From contig NZ_WKLH01000001.1 in NCBI RefSeq assembly GCF_010882175.1, forward strand, positions 1,307,062 through 1,371,061: DNA of 64,000 nucleotides, in the 5' to 3' direction. The stretch is from Mangrovibacterium lignilyticum (lineage in GTDB: Bacteria; Bacteroidota; Bacteroidia; Bacteroidales; Prolixibacteraceae). Position numbers and translations under genes: made by a program. Below, piece after piece: positions 26,153-35,546 of the stretch; the first letter of the stretch is position 1; each line of letters starts with the position of its first letter. The notes beneath the pieces are model-generated. The model was not told the DNA's origin and ran no database searches. It saw only the letters and a program-made list of their open reading frames with translations.

Positions 26153-27598
26153 TTAACCCACACTTCCTTCCAAACTAATCTGCAACAACTTTTGTGCTTC
26201 CACTGCAAACTCCATTGGCAGCTTGTTCAACACTTCCTTCGCGTAACCATTTACAATCATACCAATGGCATCTTCAGTTGAGATACCGCGCTGGTTACAA
26301 TAGAAAATCTGATCTTCGCCAATTTTTGAAGTTGTCGCTTCGTGCTCAATGATGGATGACTTATTCGCCACTTCGATATAAGGGAACGTGTGAGCACCAC
26401 AATTCGACCCCAACAGCAGCGAGTCGCACTGTGAGAAGTTACGGGCGTTGCTTGCTCCCGGCATTACTTTCACCAACCCACGGTAAGCATTGTCGCTTTT
26501 CCCGGCAGAGATCCCTTTCGAGATAATCGTACTTTTCGTGTTTTTACCAATGTGGATCATCTTTGTACCGGTATCTGCCTGTTGGTAATTATTGGTTAGC
26601 GCCACCGAGTTAAATTCGCCAACTGAGTTGTCGCCCATCAGAATACAACTTGGATATTTCCAGGTAACTGCTGATCCGGTTTCAACTTGCGTCCAACTAA
26701 TTTTTGATGATTCGCCACGGCAGATGCCACGTTTGGTTACGAAGTTATAAACTCCGCCTTTACCGTTCTTATCGCCGGGATACCAGTTCTGAACAGTCGA
26801 ATATTTCACATTGGCACGGTCCAGTGCGATAATTTCGACCACTGCTGCGTGCAACTGGTTTTCGTCGCGCATCGGAGCCGTACAACCTTCGAGGTAACTT
26901 ACCTGGCTATCGTCGTCAGCAATGATCAGTGTACGCTCAAACTGACCTGTTCCGGAAGCATTGATCCGGAAATAAGTTGACAATTCCATCGGGCATTTAA
27001 CGCCTTTCGGAATGTAGCAGAATGAACCGTCGGAGAAAACCGCAGAATTCAAGGCTGCAAAAAAGTTATCGGTAACCGGAACAGACATTCCAAGATACTT
27101 TTGAATCAAATCAGGATGCTCTTTCACGGCTTCAGAAAAAGAACAGAAAATAATTCCTTTTTCAGCCAGCGTTTCCTTGAATGTCGTTTTTACGGACACA
27201 CTATCAATAACAGCATCAACAGCGACACCTGATAATATTTTTTGTTCTTCGAGTGGAATGCCGAGCTTATTGAATGTTTCCAACAAATCGGGATCTATTT
27301 CATCCAAACTTTCATATTGTGGTTTTTTCTTTGGAGCAGCGTAATAAATGATTTCCTGAAAATCGATTGGTGGAATCTTCAGATAAGCCCAATCCGGCAT
27401 GGTCATTTTTTGCCATTTGCGGAAAGCTTCCAGTCGAAAATTCAGCATGAATTCCGGCTCTTCCTTTTTCGCCGAAATCACCCGGATAACATCTTCATTC
27501 AGACCTTTTGGAATGGTATCCATGTCAAAATCAGAGCTAAACCCGAACTCATACTCCTTCGACGTTACTTCATGTAATATTTTATCTTGTTCTTCCAT
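26153..27598 (-). CDS. sufB: SufB, Fe-S scaffold subunit
   Basis: A 481-residue SufB. The N-terminal part has [20 protein letters not shown] and the beta-helix core has [19 protein letters not shown]. The C-terminal segment contains [20 protein letters not shown], conserved in SufB. It is the first gene of the sufBCD operon. It is divergent from thiL with a 139-nt gap that holds promoter elements for both sides. Confidence 0.97.
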   Translation of the reverse strand: MEEQDKILHEVTSKEYEFGFSSDFDMDTIPKGLNEDVIRVISAKKEEPEFMLNFRLEAFRKWQKMTMPDWAYLKIPPIDFQEIIYYAAPKKKPQYESLDEIDPDLLETFNKLGIPLEEQKILSGVAVDAVIDSVSVKTTFKETLAEKGIIFCSFSEAVKEHPDLIQKYLGMSVPVTDNFFAALNSAVFSDGSFCYIPKGVKCPMELSTYFRINASGTGQFERTLIIADDDSQVSYLEGCTAPMRDENQLHAAVVEIIALDRANVKYSTVQNWYPGDKNGKGGVYNFVTKRGICRGESSKISWTQVETGSAVTWKYPSCILMGDNSVGEFNSVALTNNYQQADTGTKMIHIGKNTKSTIISKGISAGKSDNAYRGLVKVMPGASNARNFSQCDSLLLGSNCGAHTFPYIEVANKSSIIEHEATTSKIGEDQIFYCNQRGISTEDAIGMIVNGYAKEVLNKLPMEFAVEAQKLLQISLEGSVG

Positions 27599-27660
27599 AT
27601 TCTTTAAGAGTATATTCTGTGGTAGTTATAACAATCCTTTGAACACCAAGTTTAAAAATT

Positions 27661-27692
27661 ATTGCAAAGATAAGTAAGTAAGCGTATTTTTG
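27661..27692 (+). promoter_or_regulatory. Probable thiL promoter, overlapping a minus-strand -7 element for sufB
   Basis: On the plus strand, ATTG at 27661-27664 and TATTTTTG at 27685-27692 are 20 nt apart. This fits the Bacteroidota TTTG-N19-21-TAnnTTTG promoter with one mismatch, 45 nt before thiL. On the minus strand, TATCTTTG (27672-27665) matches the -7 consensus for sufB. The two promoters would overlap. Confidence 0.6.
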
Positions 27693-27737
27693 CCGATTCA
27701 TAGTACAATTCACACGTCATAGTCTGATATTTAAAAC

Positions 27738-28787
27738 ATGGATAATAAAAAAGCGACATCGATTGCAAGCTTGGGCGAATTTGGATTAATTCATCACCTG
27801 ACAGACCGGATTTCGATCAAAAATGAAAGCACAATTAAAGGCGTTGGCGACGATGCTGCGATTGTTTCCTACAATGGAAAACAACAAGTTGTCACCACTG
27901 ATTTATTGGTTGAAGGCATTCATTTCAACCTTATGTATGTTCCCATGAAACATCTGGGTTACAAGTCGGTCATGGTCAATCTTTCGGATGTTTTTGCCAT
28001 GAACGCGATTCCCAAACAAGTGACCGTTTCGATTGCGATATCCAGTAAGTTTTCCGTTGAAGCATTGGATGAGTTATATGAAGGAATATACCTGGCTTGC
28101 GATAAATATGGTGTCGATGTGATTGGCGGAGACACCACCAGTTCTCTGACCGGCCTATTAATTAGCATAACAGCTTTGGGTGAAATTGAACCGGGCCAGG
28201 CAGTTCTGCGCAGCGGAGCTAAAGTGAATGACCTGATTTGCGTATCGGGCGATTTAGGCGGTGCTTACATGGGTTTGCAACTGTTGGAACGCGAGAATGA
28301 AGTCTATAAAGTGAACCCCAATGAGCAGCCTCAACTGCAAGGCTACGATTACATTTTGGAACGTCAGCTAAAACCTGAAGCCCGCGGAGACGTGACGCAA
28401 GCACTGAAAACATTAGGCGTAACACCAACTTCGATGATCGATATCTCCGATGGTCTTTCGTCGGAACTGATGCACATTTGCACCCAATCGAAAGTTGGCT
28501 GCATGATTTATGAAGAAAAGATCCCGATGGACCTTCAAACCCGGAACTTTGCCGAAGAGCTAAGCATTAACCCGTTGGTGGCCGCGCTGAATGGCGGGGA
28601 AGATTACGAATTGTTGTTCACGGTACCGATTTCCGATCACGATAAAGTTAAAAACGACCCGGACATTACCATCATTGGTCACATTACCGAAGCAAGTACC
28701 GGCACCAACCTGGTAACCGGAGCTGGCTCTGTTATTCCGCTGCAGGCCCAGGGCTGGAACCCCTTACAGGGAGAAGAGAAAGCATAA
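27738..28787 (+). CDS. thiL: Thiamine-monophosphate kinase
   Basis: A 349-residue ThiL of the AIR synthase-like fold. It phosphorylates thiamine monophosphate to thiamine diphosphate. Visible motifs are IKGVGDDAAIV, TTDLLVEGIHFNL, VNLSDVFAMNA, VIGGDTTSS, MIDISDGLSSEL and ALNGGEDYELLF. These Asp-rich stretches bind Mg-ATP. It starts its own transcript divergent from sufB and ends at a large bidirectional terminator. No other thiamin genes are in the window. Confidence 0.96.
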   Translation: MDNKKATSIASLGEFGLIHHLTDRISIKNESTIKGVGDDAAIVSYNGKQQVVTTDLLVEGIHFNLMYVPMKHLGYKSVMVNLSDVFAMNAIPKQVTVSIAISSKFSVEALDELYEGIYLACDKYGVDVIGGDTTSSLTGLLISITALGEIEPGQAVLRSGAKVNDLICVSGDLGGAYMGLQLLERENEVYKVNPNEQPQLQGYDYILERQLKPEARGDVTQALKTLGVTPTSMIDISDGLSSELMHICTQSKVGCMIYEEKIPMDLQTRNFAEELSINPLVAALNGGEDYELLFTVPISDHDKVKNDPDITIIGHITEASTGTNLVTGAGSVIPLQAQGWNPLQGEEKA

Positions 28788-28908
28788 AAGCAGCCGTTTC
28801 ATCTTCCTGTCAGGACGTTTTCGCAGAGAATGCTGTAATCTTAGCAATGCGTGCGGCAGGTCTCTCCAACGGTGAAAAGGAAGTCAAAAAGAGCTAAAGG
28901 CTGCTACA

Positions 28909-28956
28909 CGAAAATGAAAAGAGGCTGTCAATGTTGACAGCCTCTTTTCATTTTCG
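28909..28956. terminator. Bidirectional terminator between thiL and lpxA
   Basis: A perfect inverted repeat with 23-nt arms (28909-28931 and 28934-28956). The arms have a GC-rich core flanked by A and T tracts on each side, so it can work for both convergent genes. The preceding 120 nt after thiL hold no gene I recognise. Confidence 0.85.
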
Positions 28957-28972
28957 CTTATTTTGTTTGCAA

Positions 28973-29755
28973 TTAATCCGGGAAATAACCACGGATAATT
29001 CCACGTTTTGAGTCTTTTACGAACAACAGAATTTCGTCGCGTTCGGTCGTCGCAGGCATTTCTGCTTCGATAATCTCAATGGCTTGAGTTGTATTCAATC
29101 CTTTTTGGTAAATATACCGGTAGATATCCTGTACTTCGCGAATTTTATCGTTGTTAAAGGCGCGACGCCGCAACCCGATTGAGTTGATCCCAACATACGA
29201 AAGCGGCTCACGACCGGCTTTAATAAACGGAGGAACATCTTTACGAACCAATGAACCACCGGAAATCATCACATGCGTTCCAACATGTACGAACTGATGA
29301 ATCGCTGTCATACCGCCGATAATCGCCCAATCGTCAATCGTTACTTCACCAGCCAGCTGCGTGCTGTTTACCAGAATCACATTGTTACCGACCAGACAGT
29401 CGTGGGCAACGTGAACATAGGCCATGATGAGGCAGTTATTACCAATCGCAGTTTTGCCACGCGCAATGGTTCCACGATTTACGGTAACACACTCACGAAT
29501 GGTTGTATTATCGCCAATTTCAACCGTTGTATATTCTCCTTTGAATTTCAAATCCTGAGGAACAGCTCCAATAACAGCTCCGGGGAAAATACGACAATTT
29601 TTTCCGATTCTAGTTCCCGGCAGGATGGTAACATTAGATCCGATACGAGTACCTTCACCAATAATAACATCTTTGTCTACAGTCACAAATGGTTCAATCA
29701 CCACGTTGTCCGCAACCTTCGACTCGGGATGCACATAAGATAATGGTTGTTTCAT
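28973..29755 (-). CDS. lpxA: UDP-N-acetylglucosamine acyltransferase
   Basis: A 260-residue left-handed beta-helix acyltransferase that performs the first step of lipid A synthesis. Hexapeptide repeats are clear (VIIGEGTRIGSNVTILPGT). The catalytic His lies in MAYVHVAHDCLVGN. The C-terminal helical domain has GLRRRAFNNDKIREV. It begins 12 nt after lpxC/fabZ, as in other Bacteroidota. Confidence 0.97.
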   Translation of the reverse strand: MKQPLSYVHPESKVADNVVIEPFVTVDKDVIIGEGTRIGSNVTILPGTRIGKNCRIFPGAVIGAVPQDLKFKGEYTTVEIGDNTTIRECVTVNRGTIARGKTAIGNNCLIMAYVHVAHDCLVGNNVILVNSTQLAGEVTIDDWAIIGGMTAIHQFVHVGTHVMISGGSLVRKDVPPFIKAGREPLSYVGINSIGLRRRAFNNDKIREVQDIYRYIYQKGLNTTQAIEIIEAEMPATTERDEILLFVKDSKRGIIRGYFPD

Positions 29756-29767
29756 TTTATATTGTTT

Positions 29768-31165
29768 TCAATACTTTTCAGTTTTTACAATCTGAGCCAT
29801 AAATTCACCTTCCGCAACTAAAGTCTTGCCAACATAGCATAAACCTTTCATATTTGCAATACCTCTGCGAATGGGCGAAGTTAATTCCATTCTAAATATT
29901 AGCGTATCACCGGGAACAACTTTTCTCCGGAATTTCACATTATCAATCCGGATGAAATAGGTTGAATATTTCTCGGTCTTGTTGTGAAGAACATACAAAC
30001 CGCCACACTGAGCCATAGCCTCTACCAAGAGAACGCCGGGCATAACAGGCTCATCCGGAAAATGTCCGGTAAAGAAGGGTTCATTAACAGTCACATTCTT
30101 TATCCCTACGATAAACTCATCGTTAATTTCAGTCACCTTATCGACCAACAAAAAAGGGAAACGATGAGGCAGAAATTGTCGGATTTTATTCACGTCCATT
30201 ACCGGCTCCAATTCAGGATTGTAAACCGGAATAGCATTACGTTTTTTGCTTTGGTATTCTTTCTTCAGCAGTTTGGCAAACTCTGTGTTTGCTCCGTGGC
30301 CAGGTTTGGTGGCAATAATGCGCCCTTTAATCCGGACACCTGCCAGGCTCAAATCACCAACAACATCCAATAACTTATGACGGGCACATTCATTTTCAAA
30401 GTGCAAGTCCAGATTATTCAGAATACCTGTTTCCTTTTGTACTTCAACATGATCGTGTTCAAACAAGTCAGCCAAACGGTCAAGTTCTTCTTGCTCGATA
30501 TGGTGATCCATTATCACAATAGCACTGTCAAGATCGCCGCCTTTTACCAGGTTATTTTGAAGCAGGAATTCCAGTTCCCGCAAGAAAACAAAGGTCCGGC
30601 AGGGAGCAACTTCACTTTTGAAATCCGCTAAATTGTCGAGCGCTGCAAACTGATTATTTAAGACGCTTGAATTGAATGAAATCATCACATTCAACCGATA
30701 ATCATCATCAGGCAAGGCGATCAACTCTGACCCGGTCTTCGGATCTTTGTATACGATCTTCTCTGTAATTTCGAAATACACTCTTTCGGCTTCCTGTTCA
30801 ACAACTCCCGCTTTTTCGATTGCTTCAACAAACATACGGGCGCTACCGTCCATAATCGGCATTTCCTGGTTGTCAATCTCGATCAGGACATTGTCCAAAT
30901 CCATGCCAACCAAGGCAGCTAGTGCATGTTCAATGGTACTTAGGCGGGCTTCGCCTTTTACAATAACGGTTCCGCGAGATGTGTCGCCAACCAATGAGGC
31001 ATCAGCCTCCAGAATAGGCTGTCCTTCGAGGTCAACCCGTTTAAATTTAAAGCCATGGTTTTCGGGAGCAGGTTTGAATACTGCATTAACCTGGCAACTG
31101 GTATGTAACCCTTTTCCGCTAATTGAAAATTCTTTAGCTAAGGTTTTTTGCTTATCTGTCATCAT
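29768..31165 (-). CDS. lpxC/fabZ: Bifunctional LpxC deacetylase / FabZ dehydratase fusion
   Basis: A 465-residue fusion typical of Bacteroidota. The first about 300 residues are LpxC, the zinc UDP-3-O-acyl-GlcNAc deacetylase. Its motifs are LSTIEHALAALVGMDLDN, the second zinc site in CARHKLLDVVGDL, and TKPGHGANTEFAK. The last about 150 residues are FabZ, the 3-hydroxyacyl-ACP dehydratase, with LPHRFPFLLVDKV and the catalytic GHFPDEPVMPGVLLVEAMAQ. The fusion joins lipid A synthesis to fatty-acid supply in one chain. It lies between lpxD and lpxA with gaps of 18 and 12 nt. Confidence 0.97.
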   Translation of the reverse strand: MMTDKQKTLAKEFSISGKGLHTSCQVNAVFKPAPENHGFKFKRVDLEGQPILEADASLVGDTSRGTVIVKGEARLSTIEHALAALVGMDLDNVLIEIDNQEMPIMDGSARMFVEAIEKAGVVEQEAERVYFEITEKIVYKDPKTGSELIALPDDDYRLNVMISFNSSVLNNQFAALDNLADFKSEVAPCRTFVFLRELEFLLQNNLVKGGDLDSAIVIMDHHIEQEELDRLADLFEHDHVEVQKETGILNNLDLHFENECARHKLLDVVGDLSLAGVRIKGRIIATKPGHGANTEFAKLLKKEYQSKKRNAIPVYNPELEPVMDVNKIRQFLPHRFPFLLVDKVTEINDEFIVGIKNVTVNEPFFTGHFPDEPVMPGVLLVEAMAQCGGLYVLHNKTEKYSTYFIRIDNVKFRRKVVPGDTLIFRMELTSPIRRGIANMKGLCYVGKTLVAEGEFMAQIVKTEKY

Positions 31166-31183
31166 GCTGTAAATGTCCGAAGT

Positions 31184-32230
31184 TTACTCTTCGTTTAATT
31201 TTGCTTTTAATTCCTTGACTTCTCTTTGAAGCTCATTCAGCGAATCACGCAATTCGGGCAGGCGTCGGTAAACCACATAGGCTTTCAAAGCCCGATCGTG
31301 ATCCATTGCCGGTGCGCCAAGCACAATTTTTCCTTCTTTAATATTGTTCGTAACGCCAGCCATTGCGCCAATCGTCACCTTATCACCAATGTTTAGGTGA
31401 CCTGCGACTCCAACCTGGCCGGCCAGTATACAATTCTTTCCAACTTTTGTCGATCCGGCAATACCAACTAAGGCGGCCATCACCGTGTTTTCACCAACTT
31501 CGCAGTTATGGGCAATCTGAATTAAGTTATCCAGTTTGGCTCCTTTGCGAATAATAGTTGACCCCATCGTAGAACAGTCGATCGTGGTGTTTGCGCCAAT
31601 CTCAACATCGTCCTCAACAACCACGTTCCCAACCTGCTGTATTTTCTTATAAGAACCATCAGGCGTTGGAGCAAATCCGAAACCGTCGGCACCGATAACG
31701 GCGCCGGCATGGATAATACAATTATCGCCAATTACGCAATCATCGTAAATTTTCACACCTGCATATATAATGGTATTGTTTCCTATTTTAACATTGCTTC
31801 CAATGTATGCTTGCGGGTAAACTTTGGCGCCATCGCCAACTGTAGCGTTAGCTCCGATATAGGCAAACGCGCCTACATAAATATTGTCGCCAACTGTTGC
31901 TGATGAGTCGATAAAGGAAGGCTGTTCAATACCGAACTTTTGTCCTTTTGATTGTTGATATAATTCCAACAAAGCAGCCATGGATTGGTAGGGATCTTCT
32001 ACTCTGACAAGCGTACACTTCACCGGTTTTTCGGGCACAAAATCGTTCTTCACTAATACGATGGACGCCTCTGTATCGTACACGTATTTTTCGTACTTTG
32101 GGTTAGCTAAGAATGCCAAGGTTCCGGGCTTACCGTCCTCAATTTTAGACACATTGCTTACGCTAACATTTTCATCGCCGTCAATTGTTCCCTGAAGAAA
32201 CTCGGCAATGGTGATTGCTTTAAATTCCAT
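31184..32230 (-). CDS. lpxD: UDP-3-O-acylglucosamine N-acyltransferase
   Basis: A 348-residue LpxD, the third enzyme of lipid A synthesis. The N-terminal uridine-binding domain includes [19 protein letters not shown]. The left-handed beta-helix has hexapeptide repeats and the active-site region [19 protein letters not shown] with its conserved His. The short C-terminal coiled coil ends [15 protein letters not shown]. It lies 38 nt after the HD gene and precedes lpxC/fabZ, so all four are probably one operon. Confidence 0.97.
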   Translation of the reverse strand: MEFKAITIAEFLQGTIDGDENVSVSNVSKIEDGKPGTLAFLANPKYEKYVYDTEASIVLVKNDFVPEKPVKCTLVRVEDPYQSMAALLELYQQSKGQKFGIEQPSFIDSSATVGDNIYVGAFAYIGANATVGDGAKVYPQAYIGSNVKIGNNTIIYAGVKIYDDCVIGDNCIIHAGAVIGADGFGFAPTPDGSYKKIQQVGNVVVEDDVEIGANTTIDCSTMGSTIIRKGAKLDNLIQIAHNCEVGENTVMAALVGIAGSTKVGKNCILAGQVGVAGHLNIGDKVTIGAMAGVTNNIKEGKIVLGAPAMDHDRALKAYVVYRRLPELRDSLNELQREVKELKAKLNEE

Positions 32231-32268
32231 ATTTTATTTCTTGGAGCGGGTGCAAAAATAGGTTTAAT

Positions 32269-33555
32269 TTACCTAATGTCCAATTCTTTCGGATAACAGA
32301 CAAAATATTTCCTGACTGTGTGCGATAAACCGGACAAATTAATATCAGATGCTTCATTTATTTCGCAGATTTCCCCGTTCTTTTGCAAAATGTTAATCTT
32401 GTTATCATCTGTAAGATACGCGTTGTTTGTGATTGAATCCTGCACCAATAAATAACTCACATCATCACCATCAACCCCAAACCGCTGAACGATTTTCTTT
32501 TTAATCGAATCCGTCTGACTCTCCAGAAATGGCTCATTCTGCAAATTAATCCGAAATAATTTCCGATTAACCAAACAGCCGGATAAGTACGACAAAATTT
32601 GATCTTCGTGAAACTGCCACTGCTTGATTGACGCGATAACATCATCATCTTCCAAACCGGCAAAAACAGCTAATAGCGAACGCCCCATATAGGTTTGTCC
32701 ATTCTGGAAATGTTCCAGTGTAATTTTATTCTCCAGGAAAACGGATAAACTGGGAGTAGCAAAAAGCTTTACGCCTGCCAAGGCCAACTCTTTCGCCCGC
32801 TTCAAGATATTCACCAACAAAAACTCAGCCGAAAGAACCGTTTTGTGCAGATAAACCTGCCAATACATCAACCTTCGGGCAATCAGAAATTTTTCGATTG
32901 AATAAATACCTTTCGCTTCAACCACCAATTCATCATTCCGAACATTCAACATTTTAATAATACGATCCGACGCGATCACCCCTTCGGTAACACCGGTAAA
33001 AAAGCTATCGCGCCGCAGGTAATCCAGCCGATCAACATCCAGCTGACTGGCGACCAACTGGTGCAGAAATTTCTTCGGATATTCATTTTTAAAGATCTGA
33101 ATTGCCAGCGACAAGCGACCGTCAAACTGCTGATTCAAGTCCTCCATGATTAAAACAGAAATCTTTTCGTGAACCAGCCCTTCTACAATCGAATATTCCA
33201 ACGCATGCGAAAAAGGGCCGTGCCCAATATCGTGCAGCAAAATAGCGGCTGTTACCGCCTCTGCTTCCGCTTCCGTTATCTTCACGCCTTTAATGCGTAA
33301 ATCACCGATCGCCGATCGCATCAGGAAAACGGCACCTATAGCATGTTCAAATCGAGTATGGTTAGCACCCGGGAAAACGATGCACGACAAGCCCAATTGT
33401 TTAATGCGTCTTAATCGCTGAAAATAGGGGTGTTCAATTAAATCGAAAATTAATTCGGACTGAATTGTGATGAATCCAAATACCGGATCGTTGATAATCT
33501 TTTTCTTGTTTGTTCTCAAACCTCGGAGGTATTCATGGATAAAATTATGAAACAA
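32269..33555 (-). CDS. HD-domain phosphohydrolase (dGTPase-like)
   Basis: A 428-residue protein with an HD domain in the first third. HTRFEHAIGAVFL supplies the first His and LLHDIGHGPFSHALE the HD pair. LVASQLDVDRLDYLRRDSFF resembles SAMHD1/dGTPase relatives. The C-terminal half is unassigned. It is the first gene of the lpxD-lpxC/fabZ-lpxA unit, a common arrangement in Bacteroidota. The substrate in this subfamily is not clear to me, and a nucleotide triphosphohydrolase role is only inferred. Confidence 0.85.
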   Translation of the reverse strand: MFHNFIHEYLRGLRTNKKKIINDPVFGFITIQSELIFDLIEHPYFQRLRRIKQLGLSCIVFPGANHTRFEHAIGAVFLMRSAIGDLRIKGVKITEAEAEAVTAAILLHDIGHGPFSHALEYSIVEGLVHEKISVLIMEDLNQQFDGRLSLAIQIFKNEYPKKFLHQLVASQLDVDRLDYLRRDSFFTGVTEGVIASDRIIKMLNVRNDELVVEAKGIYSIEKFLIARRLMYWQVYLHKTVLSAEFLLVNILKRAKELALAGVKLFATPSLSVFLENKITLEHFQNGQTYMGRSLLAVFAGLEDDDVIASIKQWQFHEDQILSYLSGCLVNRKLFRINLQNEPFLESQTDSIKKKIVQRFGVDGDDVSYLLVQDSITNNAYLTDDNKINILQKNGEICEINEASDINLSGLSHTVRKYFVCYPKELDIR

Positions 33556-33632
33556 AATTAAGAAAACTTTTCAATCTGTATCTCCACCCTTTACGCCTAA
33601 AAAGAAGCACTGAAAATCATAAACTTCCCTAT

Positions 33633-33663
33633 TTTGTGAATTCAATAGATTTTTGTATTTTTG
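33633..33663 (+). promoter_or_regulatory. Consensus Bacteroidota promoter of rimP-nusA-infB
   Basis: TTTG (33633-33636), 19 nt, then TATTTTTG (33656-33663) match both boxes and the spacing of the Bacteroidota sigma-ABfr promoter consensus. It lies about 60 nt ahead of rimP, which places the hairpin at 33689-33709 within the leader RNA. Confidence 0.8.
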
Positions 33664-33688
33664 CGCTGACAAATAAAACATCCACAGC

Positions 33689-33716
33689 TAGGGGACCTGA
33701 AGTCCCCTATTTTATT
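33689..33716 (+). terminator. Terminator-like leader hairpin ahead of rimP
   Basis: An 8-bp stem (TAGGGGAC at 33689-33696 with GTCCCCTA at 33702-33709) closes a 5-nt loop. A T-rich stretch (TTTTATT, 33710-33716) follows, 10 nt before the rimP ATG. It lies between the promoter and rimP, so it could act as an attenuator or leader element. It may equally be a shared structural motif of this operon in the phylum. Confidence 0.6.
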
Positions 33717-33725
33717 AGCCATAAA

Positions 33726-34187
33726 ATGATTGAAAAAAGCAAAATCATTCAATTAATTGAAGAAAAGCTGACCGACGACCAGTTCATTGTCGACGTTGAA
33801 ATCAGCCCGGCTAATCAGATTTCAATACTGATAGACAGCGAGATAGGGATCACAATTGATCACTGCGTTGCGATTAGTCGTCAGGTAGAAGGCAACCTGG
33901 ATCGTGAAACTGAAGACTTTGAACTGCAAGTAGCATCTGCAGGCTTAGGACAAGCATTTAAAGTTTTTCGCCAGTACGTAAAAAACATCGGAAGTGAAGT
34001 TGAAGTTGTTTTAAAAGACGGGCGAAAACTCGAAGGAATATTAAAAAGTGCCAATGAAGGCGGATTTGAGCTGGAAACCTCCAAGAAGGAAAGAGTTGAA
34101 GGCAAAAAGAAGAAGGAGCTGGTAACACAGACCCACCAAATTTCGTTTGAAGAAGCAAAAACAGTAAAAAATATTATCAAATTTTAA
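33726..34187 (+). CDS. rimP: Ribosome maturation factor RimP
   Basis: A 153-residue RimP from the ATG at 33726 (MIEKSKIIQLIEEKLTDDQF). The frame is open from 33636, but that includes the promoter and leader hairpin. Family motifs are ISPANQISILIDSEIGITID and CVAISRQVEGNLD. It helps mature the 30S subunit. It is the first gene of the conserved rimP-nusA-infB operon, 12 nt before nusA. Confidence 0.94.
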   Translation: MIEKSKIIQLIEEKLTDDQFIVDVEISPANQISILIDSEIGITIDHCVAISRQVEGNLDRETEDFELQVASAGLGQAFKVFRQYVKNIGSEVEVVLKDGRKLEGILKSANEGGFELETSKKERVEGKKKKELVTQTHQISFEEAKTVKNIIKF

Positions 34188-34199
34188 AACCGGGGCAAG

Positions 34200-35435
34200 A
34201 TGGATACGATTAATCTTATCGATACCTTTTCCGAATTTAAGGACCTGAAGAATATCGACCGGGTCACTATGATGAGTGTTCTTGAAGATGTCTTCCGCAA
34301 TGTTTTGCAAAAAACTTACGGAACAGACGAAAACTTCGACATCATTATTAACATTGATAAAGGCGACTTTGAAATCTGGCGTAACCGGATTGTTGTCGCT
34401 GATGATGCAATCACTGATCCAAACCTTCAGATAACCTTAACTGCGGCTAAGAAAATTGACGCGGACTACGAAATCGACGAAGAAGTTACTGATGAAGTAA
34501 AGCTGAAAGATTTTGGTCGCCGTGCCATCTTAAACCTCCGTCAGAACCTGGCAAGCCGGATTCTGGAGCTGGAAAAAGATCACATCTATAATAAGTACAA
34601 AAGCAAGATTGGCGATATTGTTACCGGTGAAGTATACCAGATTTGGAAAAAGGAAATCTTAGTTTTGGATGACGAAGGCAATGAATTGCTGTTACCAAAA
34701 CAAGAACAAATTCCATCTGACTATTTCCGTAAAGGAGACACTTTACGTGCGGTCGTTTACAAAGTAGACCTGCGTAATAATAACCCGGTAATCATTTTAT
34801 CCCGAACATCTCCGGTATTCCTCGAACGTTTATTCGAACTGGAAGTTCCAGAAATCTTCGACGGACTGATCACAATTAAGAAGATTGTACGTGTACCTGG
34901 CGAACGAGCCAAAGTAGCTGTAGAATCTTACGATGAACGTATTGACCCGGTTGGTGCCTGCGTCGGAATGAAAGGTTCTCGTATTCACGGAATCGTTCGT
35001 GAATTGCGGAATGAGAATATTGATGTTATCAATTACTCAGGCAACCTGCAACTATTCATCCAACGTGCGCTAAATCCGGCGAAAATTACATCCATCAAAA
35101 TTCACGAAGAAAGCAAGAGAGCAGATGTTTACCTGAAGCCTGATGAAGTTTCATTGGCCATTGGTAAAGGTGGTTTGAACATCCGATTGGCCAGCCAGCT
35201 TACCGGTTACGAAATTGACGTTTACCGTGAGATGGTAGCCGATGATGATGACGTTAACCTGGATGAGTTTTCTGATGAAATTGAAGCATGGATCCTTGAT
35301 GAGTTAAAAGCAATTGGTTGCGACACTGCTAAGAATGTGTTAAGCCTTAGCCGCAATGACTTAATCAAGCGTACTGACCTGGAAGAGGAAACAATTGATG
35401 AATTATTACGGATTCTACGTTCAGAATTCGAATAA
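34200..35435 (+). CDS. nusA: Transcription termination/antitermination factor NusA
   Basis: A 411-residue NusA. The N-terminal RNA-polymerase-binding domain is followed by an S1 domain (GDIVTGEVYQIWKKEILVL). KH1 and KH2 follow with ACVGMKGSRIHGIVRELRNE and SLAIGKGGLNIRLASQLTG. A short acidic C-terminal segment ends in a helix-hairpin-like region. It lacks the long C-terminal repeats of E. coli NusA, as expected for this phylum. It is co-transcribed with rimP and infB. Confidence 0.97.
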   Translation: MDTINLIDTFSEFKDLKNIDRVTMMSVLEDVFRNVLQKTYGTDENFDIIINIDKGDFEIWRNRIVVADDAITDPNLQITLTAAKKIDADYEIDEEVTDEVKLKDFGRRAILNLRQNLASRILELEKDHIYNKYKSKIGDIVTGEVYQIWKKEILVLDDEGNELLLPKQEQIPSDYFRKGDTLRAVVYKVDLRNNNPVIILSRTSPVFLERLFELEVPEIFDGLITIKKIVRVPGERAKVAVESYDERIDPVGACVGMKGSRIHGIVRELRNENIDVINYSGNLQLFIQRALNPAKITSIKIHEESKRADVYLKPDEVSLAIGKGGLNIRLASQLTGYEIDVYREMVADDDDVNLDEFSDEIEAWILDELKAIGCDTAKNVLSLSRNDLIKRTDLEEETIDELLRILRSEFE

Positions 35436-35546
35436 GAGTTGATGGAAATTTCATCCTTTGCCTGTCAGTTTTTAAATAAATTGAGTAAAATTGCAAAGTT
35501 TTAGGAGCCTGAGTTCCAAAGACATTAAAAATAAGAGATTGGGTTT

